Shown: piece after piece, positions 8,232 through 17,782 of the stretch
Position numbering within the stretch: the stretch's first letter is position 1
How the letters are laid out: every line of letters starts with the position of its first letter
Source of the DNA: Spectribacter hydrogenoxidans
GTDB taxonomy: Bacteria; Pseudomonadota; Gammaproteobacteria; Nevskiales; Salinisphaeraceae
DNA length: 64,000 bases
Reading direction: 5' to 3'
NCBI RefSeq assembly: GCF_031846275.1
Contig: NZ_JAVRIB010000010.1
Span: 72,616 to 136,615 of the forward strand
The notes under the pieces: model-generated
What the model was told of the DNA's origin: nothing
The model's database searches: none
Seen by the model: the letters and a program-made list of their open reading frames with translations, nothing else
Position numbers and translations under genes: made by a program

Positions 8232-8389
8232 TAAACGCAAAGCCGAAAAGCCGTTCGCATCATCACCCCTTCGTGATTCTTGCGACCTTGGCGGTGTCGT
8301 GAGCGACAACCGCAAAGGGCGCAAAAGACGCAAAGCCGGAAAACAATTCCATTAATCACCCCTTTGCGCTCTTCGCGACCTTTGCGGTT
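8232..8389. repeat. Two adjacent GCAAAG-type inverted repeats between phoH-like and perM
   Basis: The better copy spans 8308-8389: left arm AACCGCAAAGGGCGCAAAAG continues GACGCAAAG, right arm CTTTGCGCTCTTCGCGACC then TTTGCGGTT. Both arms are built from units of 9-10 bases (CGCAAAGGG, CGCAAAAGA, CGCAAAG). A decayed relative occupies about 8232-8300 (AAACGCAAAGCC ... TTGCGACCTTGGCGGTG). Same family as the element at 26661-26738. Position between convergent genes suggests a terminator-like role, but there is no U tract. Confidence 0.85.
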
Positions 8390-8421
8390 CCAGCGACAGG
8401 CACCCGGATTCATGCAGGCGC

Positions 8422-9492
8422 TCATGACGCCGCGTCAGAGGTTTCGGGGAGTGACCGCGGCCAGGCATTGATCACGGCATTGACCAGGGTGGCCAGCGGG
8501 ATGGCGAAGAACACCCCCCAGAAGCCCCAGACGCCGCCGAAGAACAGTACCGCGGCGATGATCACCACCGGATGCAGACTGACGGCTTCTGAAAACAGCA
8601 CCGGCACCAGCACGTTGCCATCCAGGATTTGCAGCACGATATAGGCGATCAGCACGTACAGCGTGTAGGCGGTCGGCCCCCATTGGGAATAGGCCACCAG
8701 CATCACCGGCAGGGTCATGAAGAAGGCACCAATGTAGGGCACCAGCACCGACAGCCCCACCAATGCCGACAGCAGCATGGCGTACTTCAGACCGAGTATG
8801 GAAAACACGACGTACGCCACGATCCACACGAGCGCAATCTCGACCGCCTTGCCGCGGACATAGTTGGCCAGCTGCAGATCGACCTCGCTCCAGACCTGGC
8901 GCACGAGGCCTTCGTTGCGGGGTCCGAAGCGGCGCAGCCAGGCCAGAATGGCGCCCTTGTCGCTGAGCAGGAAGAAAACCAGCAGTGGCACCAGCACCAG
9001 GTAGACCGCCAGATAAAGCAGGCTCACGCCCACCACCACCGACCGCGATACCACCACCTGGCGCAGGGAACCGACATCCCGGGTGGCGGCGTTCATGACC
9101 GCGTCGACCTGTTCCTTGGTGATCAGGGCCGGATAGCGTTCCGGCAGCCCCTCCAGCCAGTTCTGGATGCTGCCGACGACCGCCGGTACGTCCTGGAGAA
9201 TCTGCACCACCTGCCGGGCCAGCAGCGGCACCAGCGCGAATGCGCTCAGCAGCACCGCCAGCAGTAGTACCAGCGAGACCATCCCAGCGCCGGCGCGGCG
9301 CGGCACCCGCCAGCGTTCCAGCCGCGCCACCGGCCCTTCCAGCAGGTAGGCGAAAACCACCGCCGCGAAAACCGGCGCCAGATAGCCGCCGAAGAACACT
9401 ACCAGCAGGATACCGCCGCCCAGCAACAGCGACAGCGTGACCACCTGGGGATCGGAAAAGTGGCGGGAAAACCAGTCTCTTATGATGTTCAT
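8422..9492 (-). CDS. perM: AI-2E family transporter / PerM-like permease
   Basis: 356 residues with about eight predicted membrane segments, beginning LLLGGGILLVVFFGGYLAPVF and ending with the family C-terminal block HPVVIIAAVLFFGGVWGFWGV. ATG at 9492 fits the usual PerM start; longer in-frame starts lie in the bepA promoter region. Divergent to bepA, the same arrangement as in E. coli. Members include autoinducer-2 exporters and Na+/H+ antiporters; the substrate here cannot be told from sequence. Confidence 0.88.
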   Translation of the reverse strand: MNIIRDWFSRHFSDPQVVTLSLLLGGGILLVVFFGGYLAPVFAAVVFAYLLEGPVARLERWRVPRRAGAGMVSLVLLLAVLLSAFALVPLLARQVVQILQDVPAVVGSIQNWLEGLPERYPALITKEQVDAVMNAATRDVGSLRQVVVSRSVVVGVSLLYLAVYLVLVPLLVFFLLSDKGAILAWLRRFGPRNEGLVRQVWSEVDLQLANYVRGKAVEIALVWIVAYVVFSILGLKYAMLLSALVGLSVLVPYIGAFFMTLPVMLVAYSQWGPTAYTLYVLIAYIVLQILDGNVLVPVLFSEAVSLHPVVIIAAVLFFGGVWGFWGVFFAIPLATLVNAVINAWPRSLPETSDAAS

Positions 9493-9615
9493 CGCAGTGA
9501 CTCGGGTCGCTGTCCATGCTCGCCGGGGGCCGGACCGAACCGGGGATTGAACCGGCACCGAAATCGGGCGTCAAACCCGGTACCATTATGCCGTGCCGTC
9601 AGCGGAAACATCCTA

Positions 9616-11100
9616 GTGCGTCCCGTGTTCCTTTTCTTTCTAAGTCTGGGGCTGACCGTCTGCACGATGGCCAGCGCCGCCGATTACGACCTGCCGTCGA
9701 TCGGCCAGCCGGCGGATACCGTGATGTCCCCGGCAGAGGAAGATCGCATCGGCCGTCAGGTGGTGTCGCAACTTCTCAAGAACGGCGCCATTCTGGACGA
9801 TCCCGAGCTTTCCGCCTATCTGCGCAGCGTCGGCACCCGGCTGGCGTTGCAGACCCGTAGCCAACCGGACGATTTCGAGTTCTTTCTAATCAACAGCCAG
9901 CAGGTTAACGCGTTCGCGTTGCCCGGTGGTTATATCGGCATGAATGCCGGTCTGATCATGGAATCGGAGACGGAAAGCGAGATGGCCGGCGTGATGGCCC
10001 ACGAAATAGCCCATGTCACCCAGCGCCACATCGCCCGCCAGATCCAGGCCACCCAGGGCATGTCGATCGCCACGGCCGCTGCCATGCTGCTGGCCATCAT
10101 CGCCGGCGGCGGCAACCCGGCGGTGGTCCAGGCCGCCATCACCATGGGCATCTCCGGCATGGGGCAACAGCAGATCAACTTTACCCGCGCACACGAACTG
10201 GAAGCGGACCGACTGGGCATCCGAACGCTCGCCGGCGCCGGCTATAACCCGAACGGCATGGGCAGCTTCTTCGAGAAGATGGAGCGTCGCTCCCGCCTCT
10301 ACGGCAACCAATTGCCGGAAATTCTGCTGACCCATCCGATCAGCACCACGCGTATCGCCGAAGCTCGCTCCCGGGCGCGCGACTACGGTTCCGGCAACAT
10401 GCAGGAATCGGATCGCTACCGACTCATGCGGGCCCGGGCCCGGGTACTGTCCAGCAGCCAGCCGACCGATTCGCTGGCCTATTACCAGGGACAGCGCAAT
10501 GGCGATCAGGCCCACCCGGCGGACGACTATGGCTATGCCCTGGCACTGTCACGCGTCGGCCGAAGCGAGGCCGCTCGCGATATTCTCGCCAACCTGACCG
10601 AGAAGACCGGCACGGCACATCCGCACTTCGCCCTGGCCCTGGCCCAGACACAGTTCGAAACCGGAGAGGATGACGCCGCCTTGGCAACACTCGACCAGCT
10701 CCGGCGGGAGTACTCCTCCTACCGGCCGGTAATCCTTGCCTATGGCAAGGCGCTGCTGCGGACCAACCAGCCGGCCGAAACCCGCGCCTTTCTGCTTGAC
10801 CAGAGCAGCATGCTCAACCGCGATCCCCACCTGCATCAGTTGCTGGCACGCGCGGCCGATGAGATGGACCAGCCGGAAGAGGCTTATTACCAGGAAGCCG
10901 AGGCGCATCGGCTGCGTGGCGAATACGGCGCCGCCATATTCAAGCTGCGCTCGGCGCTGGAACTACCGGATCTGAGCAGCCAGGCCGAATCCCGGATCCA
11001 GGCGGCGCTCAGCCGCTTCCGTCAGCAGTGCGATCGGCTCTGGTCCGAAAGCGAATGCCGAAAGCGAATCGAGGGTGTAGTCGGGCGGCGAGACTGGTAG
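9616..11100 (+). CDS. bepA: Periplasmic M48 metallopeptidase with TPR region, BepA-like
   Basis: 494 residues from GTG 9616, chosen because it opens a clean Sec signal (RPVFLFFLSLGLTVCTMASAA) missing from the longer frame. Zinc motif HEIAH near residue 128 and the second site HELEADRLG near 192 define M48; C-terminal half carries TPR-like helices (DDAALATLDQLRREY, AARDILANLTEKTG). BepA degrades or chaperones LptD and BamA in outer-membrane quality control, consistent with the Bam-related lipoprotein nearby. Converges on lapB. Confidence 0.92.
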   Translation: MRPVFLFFLSLGLTVCTMASAADYDLPSIGQPADTVMSPAEEDRIGRQVVSQLLKNGAILDDPELSAYLRSVGTRLALQTRSQPDDFEFFLINSQQVNAFALPGGYIGMNAGLIMESETESEMAGVMAHEIAHVTQRHIARQIQATQGMSIATAAAMLLAIIAGGGNPAVVQAAITMGISGMGQQQINFTRAHELEADRLGIRTLAGAGYNPNGMGSFFEKMERRSRLYGNQLPEILLTHPISTTRIAEARSRARDYGSGNMQESDRYRLMRARARVLSSSQPTDSLAYYQGQRNGDQAHPADDYGYALALSRVGRSEAARDILANLTEKTGTAHPHFALALAQTQFETGEDDAALATLDQLRREYSSYRPVILAYGKALLRTNQPAETRAFLLDQSSMLNRDPHLHQLLARAADEMDQPEEAYYQEAEAHRLRGEYGAAIFKLRSALELPDLSSQAESRIQAALSRFRQQCDRLWSESECRKRIEGVVGRRDW

Positions 11101-11124
11101 CCGTATAAATCAGGGAATCCGTGG

Positions 11125-12297
11125 TCAGACAGCCGGGCGCAGATCGCGCACCGGCGCCATGCTGTTCCAGAGCTTGCAGCTGGGACATTGCCAGTGCAGA
11201 TACCGTCCGGAGAACCCGCAGTGGCCGCAGTGATAGCGCGGCTGCTGCTCCATGATCTGCTGCAGCGACTGACGCAGACTTTCCAGCGGCCCCGACAGCC
11301 CGGAACGTGAATCGGTCGAGGTCAGGTCCAGCAGGTGATAGAACCCCATCCAGCTGGGCTCGCCCTGGAGATAATCGGCCAGAAAGGCGATGGCGCCGTC
11401 ACTGTCGCCTTCCCGCTGCATCAGTCTGGCCATGGCGATGGAAGGCGCCGCCCCCGGATAACGCGGGATGATCTGCTCCAGCAGCTTGCGATACCCGTCC
11501 GGCTGGCTAAGGACCTCGTGGCAGCGCCGCAGGGGCTCGATGATTTCGGTCACGAAATCGATATCCTGACGAATCACCTGCCGGTAGGCCTTGATCGCTG
11601 CGGTGTGATCATCCGCGGCTTCGGCGATCTCGCCCCGCAGCAGGCTGGCGCGCACGCAGTCGCGGTACTCGTGGCGGGCACGGCCGAGATGGCTGAGGGC
11701 AGCATCGGCATCGCCGGATTCGCGAGCCGCTTCCGCCATTTCGCAGTGATACTGGGCGATCACCGGCCGCAGCGCCTGCCCCCGGGCGGATTCCAGCCGA
11801 CGGGTGGTTTCGATCGCCTGGCGCCAGTCCCGCTCGGCCTCGTAGATCGACAACAGCCCCACCAGCGAACGTTCCAGGAACATGCCCTGATCCACCAGTT
11901 CGCGGAACAGGTCCTCCGCCCGGTCGAGCACCCCGGCGCGCAGATAGTCCTGTGCCAGTTCGAACCGGGCCTGGTTGCGATGGATGGCCTTCAGATTGGG
12001 CCGGGCCACCAGGTTCTGGTGGACCCGCAATGCGCGGTCGACTTCGCCCTGCCGGCGGAACAGATTGCCCAGCGCGAGGTGGGTCTCGACCGTCTCGTTG
12101 TCCACCTCGAGCAGCCGCATGAAGACCTCGATGGCCTTGTCGGCGTCCTCGTTAACCAGATGGCTGATGCCCCGCAGATAGTCGGCGTGGACGACCGGCG
12201 GATTCTCCTCGGCCGGGCGAAAGCGCCCGCGCAGGTACCAGCCCGACGCCGCTGCCAGCGGCAGCAGCAGAAGGACCAGCCAGAGTCCGTCAAGCAT
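11125..12297 (-). CDS. lapB: LPS assembly protein LapB (YciM)
   Basis: 390 residues: one N-terminal membrane anchor (LDGLWLVLLLLPLAAASGWYL), nine or so TPRs, and a C-terminal rubredoxin-type zinc module CGHCGFSG...WQCPSC. LapB brings LpxC to FtsH and so limits lipid A synthesis. Its start overlaps the end of lapA by eight bases, indicating translational coupling. Confidence 0.95.
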   Translation of the reverse strand: MLDGLWLVLLLLPLAAASGWYLRGRFRPAEENPPVVHADYLRGISHLVNEDADKAIEVFMRLLEVDNETVETHLALGNLFRRQGEVDRALRVHQNLVARPNLKAIHRNQARFELAQDYLRAGVLDRAEDLFRELVDQGMFLERSLVGLLSIYEAERDWRQAIETTRRLESARGQALRPVIAQYHCEMAEAARESGDADAALSHLGRARHEYRDCVRASLLRGEIAEAADDHTAAIKAYRQVIRQDIDFVTEIIEPLRRCHEVLSQPDGYRKLLEQIIPRYPGAAPSIAMARLMQREGDSDGAIAFLADYLQGEPSWMGFYHLLDLTSTDSRSGLSGPLESLRQSLQQIMEQQPRYHCGHCGFSGRYLHWQCPSCKLWNSMAPVRDLRPAV

Positions 12298-12580
12298 CGT
12301 GTATGGGCATGCTCCGCAGGTTGCGGATCTCGGTGCGCGCGTCCTTCAGGCCGCGCTGCGTCCTTGCCAGCTCCCGCCGCAACCCCATCATGCGACCGAG
12401 CAACAGCAGCAGCGCAATGGCGAAACCGAGTGCGAAGTCCAGGATCAGGACCACGACCAGGGGCACTCGCGCGTCGCTGAACAGCAGATCGACGGTCACC
12501 AGCTGGAAATTGAAGAACCCGAAGGTCACGCCCAGTACCAGGGCGGCCACGAGAACGAGATTGCGGAGCAGTCGGAGCAT
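12290..12580 (-). CDS. lapA: LPS assembly protein LapA (YciS)
   Basis: 96-residue inner-membrane protein with two hydrophobic segments (residues about 5-28 and 40-62) and a short basic cytoplasmic coiled region (MGLRRELARTQRGLKDARTE). Pairs with LapB, with which it overlaps. ATG 12580 is the family start; upstream frame extension belongs to ihfB in another frame. Confidence 0.92.
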   Translation of the reverse strand: MLRLLRNLVLVAALVLGVTFGFFNFQLVTVDLLFSDARVPLVVVLILDFALGFAIALLLLLGRMMGLRRELARTQRGLKDARTEIRNLRSMPIHDA

Positions 12581-12653
12581 GCGAGGAAACCCGTGAGGCC
12601 TAGCCAAACCAGCACCGGATTGTAGCAGCCGTGCCGGCGATCCAGCGGGAGGG

Positions 12654-12938
12654 TCAGGGGCCGCCGTTGACGCGCTCGCGCAACTCCTTGCCGGGTTTGA
12701 AGTGGGGCACGTACTTCTCGGGAATATCCACGGACTCACCCGTCTTCGGGTTGCGTCCGACGCGTGCCGGACGATGGTGCACAGAAAAGCTGCCGAAGCC
12801 GCGTATTTCGATGCGCCCGCCGATTTCCAGCGCGTTGGCCACGCGATCCAGCACCAGCTTGACCGCCAACTCCACATCTCGGTGCCCGAGATGCGTCTGG
12901 CTGGCCACCAAGCGCTCGATCAGTTCGGATTTTGTCAT
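12654..12938 (-). CDS. ihfB: Integration host factor subunit beta
   Basis: 94 residues, exactly the usual size. MTKSELIERL start, IEIRGFGSFSVHHR and the DNA-intercalating arm with RNPKTGESV are diagnostic of HU/IHF; KYVPHFKPGKELRERVN marks IHF-beta. Follows rpsA by 105 bases, as in most gammaproteobacteria. Confidence 0.96.
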   Translation of the reverse strand: MTKSELIERLVASQTHLGHRDVELAVKLVLDRVANALEIGGRIEIRGFGSFSVHHRPARVGRNPKTGESVDIPEKYVPHFKPGKELRERVNGGP

Positions 12939-13043
12939 CGAAGCCCCGCCAATATTGCTCCCATCTTGTTCGAGGCTAGACCAAATACCGGGCACCGACA
13001 AGCGGTGCCCGGTCAAGCACTTAAAGGAACCCGGGAGTCCCGA

Positions 13044-14720
13044 CTACTCCCGGTCGCCCATCTGCTCCTTGAGCAGATCGCCGAGGCTGGTGGTACCGGT
13101 GGTGTTCTCGGTATCGCCGTACTCGCGCAGCGCTTCCTTTTCTTCCTTTTCTTCCTTGGCCTTGATCGACAGGCTGACCGTGCGGTTCTTGCGGTCCAGA
13201 CCCATGAAGCGGGCTTCGACTTCCTCACCCTGCGACAGCACGCTGCGAGCATCCTCGACCCGGTCGCGGGCGATATCCGAGGCACGGATATAGCCGGAAA
13301 TGTCGTCGGTCAGCTGCACCGTGGCGCCCTTGGCATCCACTTCGGTGATGGTGCCGGTCACGATGGTGCCCTTGGGATGGGCGGCCACGAAATCGGACAG
13401 CGGATCCTGGGCCAGCTGCTTGACGCCCAGCGAGATGCGCTCGCGGTCGGAGTCAATGGAAAGCACCACGGCTTCCACTTCCTCGCCCTTACGGTAGTTG
13501 CGCACGGCATCCTCGCCCGGTTCGTTCCAGGACAGATCCGACAGATGCACCAGGCCATCGATGCCGCCCGGCAGGCCGACGAAAATACCGAAGTCGGTAA
13601 TCGACTTGATCTGGCCGGAGACGGTGTCGCCCTTCTGGTGATTCTGCGAGAAATCGTCCCAGGGGTTGGCACGGCACTGCTTCATGCCCAGCGAGATGCG
13701 GCGACGCTCCTCGTCGATCTCGAGCACCATGACCTCGACTTCCTCGCCGACATCCACCACGGCACCCGGGTTGACGTTCTTGTTGGTCCAGTCCATTTCG
13801 GACACGTGCACCAGACCCTCGACGCCTTCCTCGATCTCGACGAAGGAGCCGTAATCGGTGATGTTGGTGACATTGCCGAACAGGCGGGTGTTCTCCGGGT
13901 AGCGGCGGGCGATGTTGACCCAGGGATCGTCGCCCAGCTGCTTCAGGCCCAGCGACACGCGGGTGCGTTCGCGGTCGAACTTGAGTACCTTGACCTCGAT
14001 TTCGGCGCCGACTTCCACCACCTCGGACGGATCCTTGACCCGCTTCCAGGACATGTCGGTAATGTGCAGCAGACCGTCGATGCCGCCCAGGTCCACGAAC
14101 GCGCCGTAGTCGACCAGGTTCTTGACGATGCCCTTGAGGACCACGCCTTCCTGCAGGGTCTCCAGCAGCTGCTTGCGCTCCTCGCTGTATTCTTCCTGCA
14201 GCACGTCGCGGCGCGAAACCACCACGTTGTTGCGGGCGCGATCCAGCTTGATCACGCGGAACTCGAGCGGCTTGCCTTCCAGGTAGGTGGTGTCGCGCAC
14301 CGGACGCACATCCACCAGCGACCCCGGCAGGAACGCGCGGACATTGCCCACGTCCACCGTGTAGCCGCCCTTGACCTTGCCGCTGATGGTGCCGGCCACC
14401 GACTCGCTCTTTTCGTAGGCAGTGTTGAGGAAATCCCAGGTGCGGATACGTTCCGCCTTTTCCTTCGACAGCCGGGTGGCGCCGAAGCCGTCCTCAACCG
14501 CTTCCAGAGCGACCTCGACCTGGTCGCCCACGTTGATCGAGAGTTCGCCGCGCTCGTCGTAGAACTCCTCAATGGGGATGACGCCCTCGGACTTCAGTCC
14601 GGCATCGACGATGACCACGTCGGACTTGATTTCCAGCACCTCGGCATCGACCAGCGATCCGGGGAGCATGGTCTGCCCCTTGAGGCTTTGTTCAAATAGC
14701 TCGGCAAAACTTTCAGTCAT
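13044..14720 (-). CDS. rpsA: 30S ribosomal protein S1
   Basis: 558 residues with six S1 domains; the last four show the strong repeated pattern G..V.G.V..I.DYG.FV.... (DYGAFVDLGG, DYGSFVEIEEG, DFGIFVGLPGG). Binds mRNA leaders to the 30S subunit. C-terminal tail is acidic/charged (KAKEEKEEKEALREYGD). 142 bases separate it from cmk; I saw no clear promoter or hairpin in that gap. Confidence 0.97.
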   Translation of the reverse strand: MTESFAELFEQSLKGQTMLPGSLVDAEVLEIKSDVVIVDAGLKSEGVIPIEEFYDERGELSINVGDQVEVALEAVEDGFGATRLSKEKAERIRTWDFLNTAYEKSESVAGTISGKVKGGYTVDVGNVRAFLPGSLVDVRPVRDTTYLEGKPLEFRVIKLDRARNNVVVSRRDVLQEEYSEERKQLLETLQEGVVLKGIVKNLVDYGAFVDLGGIDGLLHITDMSWKRVKDPSEVVEVGAEIEVKVLKFDRERTRVSLGLKQLGDDPWVNIARRYPENTRLFGNVTNITDYGSFVEIEEGVEGLVHVSEMDWTNKNVNPGAVVDVGEEVEVMVLEIDEERRRISLGMKQCRANPWDDFSQNHQKGDTVSGQIKSITDFGIFVGLPGGIDGLVHLSDLSWNEPGEDAVRNYRKGEEVEAVVLSIDSDRERISLGVKQLAQDPLSDFVAAHPKGTIVTGTITEVDAKGATVQLTDDISGYIRASDIARDRVEDARSVLSQGEEVEARFMGLDRKNRTVSLSIKAKEEKEEKEALREYGDTENTTGTTSLGDLLKEQMGDRE

Positions 14721-14862
14721 GGTTGAGGAAAATTCCTACGGCCTCCGGCGAATGCGGGTCGTTGCCCGGCGGGCGAAGTGCCGTGTTGTTGTGTGAAACC
14801 GCCGACACGGACATTGCGTCCGGACCGGTCCGTTGATGCCCTCGCGGGCCTCCTTCTTCTCG

Positions 14863-15576
14863 TCAGGCCAGCCCCCGCTCGGACAGTAATCCGAATACGC
14901 GTGCCAGCGTTTGCTCGACGTCCTCGCCGGTGGTGTCCACCTCGACGGCATCGGCCGCGGGTTTCATCGGCGAGTGCGTGCGCGCTTGATCCCGCGCGTC
15001 CCGCTCGACAATGTCCCAGTAAATCTGATCAATGTTAGCACCGCCCCCAGACAGCGACAACTGTTCGTACCGGCGTCGTGCCCGTTCATCGGGACTGGCG
15101 GTGACGTAGAGCTTGAGCTCGGCATCCGGAAACACTACCGTACCCATGTCGCGGCCGTCCGCGACCAGACCGGGCTCCCGGCGCAACCGCCGCTGCAGCT
15201 CGAGTAGGGCCGCCCGTACCGGCGGATGGGCGGCAAAGCCGGATGCCAGCCGGGCCACGGCCTCGTCGCGGATCACCGCGGTCACGTTCTCACCGGCCAG
15301 CAACACCGCGGCATCGCTGCCATCGCCCGCCACCGGAAAGGCCACGTCCAGCGCTGCTGCCGCGGCGGCGGCCCGATCCACATCCGCCGGCTTCTCGGGG
15401 TCCCAGCCTTCGCGGGCGGCCACCACCGCCACCAGCCGGTACAACGCCCCCGAATCAAGCAGATGCCAGCCCAGACGTGCCGCCACCAGCCGGCTCAGCG
15501 TGCCCTTGCCGGAGCCGCCCGGCCCGTCGAAGGCCACCACCGGAGCCAGGTGGCCATAGTCGTGTTCGGCTGGCAT
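14863..15576 (-). CDS. cmk: Cytidylate kinase
   Basis: 237 residues; phosphorylates CMP/dCMP. P-loop FDGPGGSGKGTLS at about residues 17-29, LDSGALYR and VADGRDMGTVVFP are family motifs. ATG 15576 gives MPAEHDYGHLAPVVAFDGP, a slightly longer N-terminus than average; the long upstream frame is antisense-like shadow of aroA. Starts two bases after the aroA stop. Confidence 0.95.
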   Translation of the reverse strand: MPAEHDYGHLAPVVAFDGPGGSGKGTLSRLVAARLGWHLLDSGALYRLVAVVAAREGWDPEKPADVDRAAAAAAALDVAFPVAGDGSDAAVLLAGENVTAVIRDEAVARLASGFAAHPPVRAALLELQRRLRREPGLVADGRDMGTVVFPDAELKLYVTASPDERARRRYEQLSLSGGGANIDQIYWDIVERDARDQARTHSPMKPAADAVEVDTTGEDVEQTLARVFGLLSERGLA

Positions 15577-15578
15577 GG

Positions 15579-16898
15579 TCAGGCCGACGTCCCGGTACGG
15601 ACGGCGACTTCCAGCCCGAGCTGGCCCGCCACCGTCTCGAATCCGGGAAACGAAGTCGCCACGTTGGCGCAGTCGTCGATCACGACCGGCCCGTCGGCTC
15701 GCAGCGCAGCAATCGCGAAGGCCATCGCCACCCGGTGGTCGCCATGGCTGTCGACCCGCGCGCCCGTCAGCGGGCCGCCGGTGATGTCGATGCCGTCCTC
15801 GAATTCGGTGACCGCCACGCCCATGGCCCGAAGGCCGGCGGCCATCACCGCCAAGCGATCGCTTTCCTTGACTCGCAACTCCGCGGCGCCGCGCAACCGC
15901 GTGGTGCCGGCCGCACAGGCCGCGGCCACGAACAGCACCGGAAACTCGTCGATGGCCAGTGGCACCAGTTCCGGGTCGATATCGATGCCGCTCAGCGCGC
16001 CGCCGCGAACGTGCAGGTCGGCCACCGGCTCGCCGCCGCACATCCGCTCGTTGCGGCACTCGATGGCGGCACCCATCGATCGCAGTATCTGCATCACACC
16101 GGTGCGCGTGGGATTGATGCCCACGGCTTCGATTACCAGATCGGCATCGGGACTGATTGCCCCGGCCACCAGAGCGAATGCCGCCGAGGAAATATCCGCC
16201 GGCACCTCGATGGCCCCGCCCTGCAGCGACTGGCCGCCGGCCAGGCGTACAACGTTGCCGGTCCGCGTCACCGCCGCACCCAGGGCCTGGAGCATGCGTT
16301 CGGTGTGGTCGCGACAGACGCCGGGCTCGGTCACCACCGTTTCGCCGCTCGCATACAGCCCGGCCAGCAGCAGGCAGGAGGCCACCTGGGCGCTGGCAAC
16401 GGGCATATCGTAGTGGATGCCGGCAAGCCGGGCCCCGCCGCCGATGCGCAGCGGCGCCCGCCCCTGATCGTCGCCGGCGATAGCCGCGCCCATCAGCCGC
16501 AGCGGGTCGATCACCCGTTTCATGGGGCGTCGCCGCAGGCTGTCGTCGCCGGTGAGGGTCACATCGAATGCCTGTCCGGCCAGCAGCCCCGCGAGCAGCC
16601 GCATCGACGTGCCGGAGTTGCCCAGATCGAGCGGCTCGGCCGGCGGCTGGAGACCATCGCGTCCCACGCCGTCCACCACGAGCTGATCACCCCGGCGCGC
16701 GATCGACACCCCCATCGCCTGGAAGGCCCGCATGGTGGCCAGGCAATCCTCGCCCTCGAGAAAGCCGCTGATGTCGCTGCGGCCTTCCGCAATCGCCGCC
16801 AGCATCACGGCACGGTGGGAAATCGACTTGTCGCCCGGCACCCGAACCACCCCGGCGGGCGACGCCACGCCGCGAACGTCCCAGTCGACCCGACTCAT
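15579..16898 (-). CDS. aroA: 3-phosphoshikimate 1-carboxyvinyltransferase (EPSP synthase)
   Basis: 439 residues. PGDKSISHR near residues 22-30, LGNSGTSMRLLAG, and RVKESDRL with the later GDHRVAMAFAIAAL are the substrate-binding signatures. Shikimate pathway step to chorismate. Overlaps tyrA by four bases (ATGA type), so the two are translationally coupled; in some relatives tyrA and aroA are fused. Confidence 0.97.
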   Translation of the reverse strand: MSRVDWDVRGVASPAGVVRVPGDKSISHRAVMLAAIAEGRSDISGFLEGEDCLATMRAFQAMGVSIARRGDQLVVDGVGRDGLQPPAEPLDLGNSGTSMRLLAGLLAGQAFDVTLTGDDSLRRRPMKRVIDPLRLMGAAIAGDDQGRAPLRIGGGARLAGIHYDMPVASAQVASCLLLAGLYASGETVVTEPGVCRDHTERMLQALGAAVTRTGNVVRLAGGQSLQGGAIEVPADISSAAFALVAGAISPDADLVIEAVGINPTRTGVMQILRSMGAAIECRNERMCGGEPVADLHVRGGALSGIDIDPELVPLAIDEFPVLFVAAACAAGTTRLRGAAELRVKESDRLAVMAAGLRAMGVAVTEFEDGIDITGGPLTGARVDSHGDHRVAMAFAIAALRADGPVVIDDCANVATSFPGFETVAGQLGLEVAVRTGTSA

Positions 16899-17782
16899 GT
16901 CCGGCCCGTGCGGTTGTCCACGAACCGGTCGCGAACGGCCTTGGCCCGCTCGAAACGCCGGTTGACGGCGTCGCGGTCGTTATCGGCCAGTGCCTGGCGC
17001 AGCGTGCTCAACTCGACCAAATAACGATCGATCACGGGCAACAGACAGTCGCGGTTGGCCTGCACGATGTCGCTCCACATGGCGGGGCTGCTACTGGCAA
17101 TGCGGGTGAAATCGGCGAATCCGCCCGCGGCGTAATCGAAGATTTCCTGCTGTTCGTCGAGGCCGGCCAGGGTATCGACCAGCTGGTAGGCCAGCACGTG
17201 CGGCAGATGGCTGGTCGCGGCCAGCACCGCGTCGTGATGCTCGGGCGTCATCTCGCAGACCTGCGCCCCGGCCGCCTCCCAGAGACCGCGCACCGTGGAA
17301 AGTGCCGCCGGATCGGTTTCGGTATCGGGCGTCAGAATCACCCGGCGGTTTTCGAACAGCGCCGCGAAGGCGGCGTCGGCGCCGCTGTATTCCGTCCCTG
17401 CCACCGGATGGCCCGGCACGAACCGTGCTGCAGCTCGCCCCAGGATGCGCCGGGCGTCCGCCACCACGCCGGTCTTGGTGCTGCCGGCATCGGTGACGAT
17501 CGTCCGGTCACCCAGCGCGGGGGCGATATCGGCCAGTACCGCCGCGGTGGCACCAACCGGTACGGCCAGCAGCACCAGGTCGGACCGGGCTGCGGCGTCC
17601 GCCGGCGACTCGGCGATTTCGTCGATCAGGCCAAGTTCCAGCGCGCGTTCCAGGTTGGCCCGACCGCGACCGGCGCCGATCAACCGATCGACACAGCCCG
17701 CCCGCCGCCATGCCGCAGCCGCGGAGCCGCCGATCAGACCCACGCCGATAATCGCGACCGATGTCACGCGTGTCGTATTCAT
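16895..17782 (-). CDS. tyrA: Prephenate dehydrogenase
   Basis: 295 residues. Rossmann NAD-binding start IIGVGLIGGSAAAAWRRAG, TDAGSTKTGV and GHPVAGTEYSGADAA loops of the TyrA family, and the C-terminal dimerisation helices with DFTRIASSSPAMWSDI. Converts prephenate to 4-hydroxyphenylpyruvate for tyrosine. No C-terminal ACT domain. Overlaps hisC by four bases. Confidence 0.95.
   Translation of the reverse strand: MNTTRVTSVAIIGVGLIGGSAAAAWRRAGCVDRLIGAGRGRANLERALELGLIDEIAESPADAAARSDLVLLAVPVGATAAVLADIAPALGDRTIVTDAGSTKTGVVADARRILGRAAARFVPGHPVAGTEYSGADAAFAALFENRRVILTPDTETDPAALSTVRGLWEAAGAQVCEMTPEHHDAVLAATSHLPHVLAYQLVDTLAGLDEQQEIFDYAAGGFADFTRIASSSPAMWSDIVQANRDCLLPVIDRYLVELSTLRQALADNDRDAVNRRFERAKAVRDRFVDNRTGRT

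Noticed and set aside
12702..14699. 665-codon open frame opposite rpsA and ihfB
   Set aside because: Crosses two well-identified genes antisense; repeats simply mirror the S1 domains.
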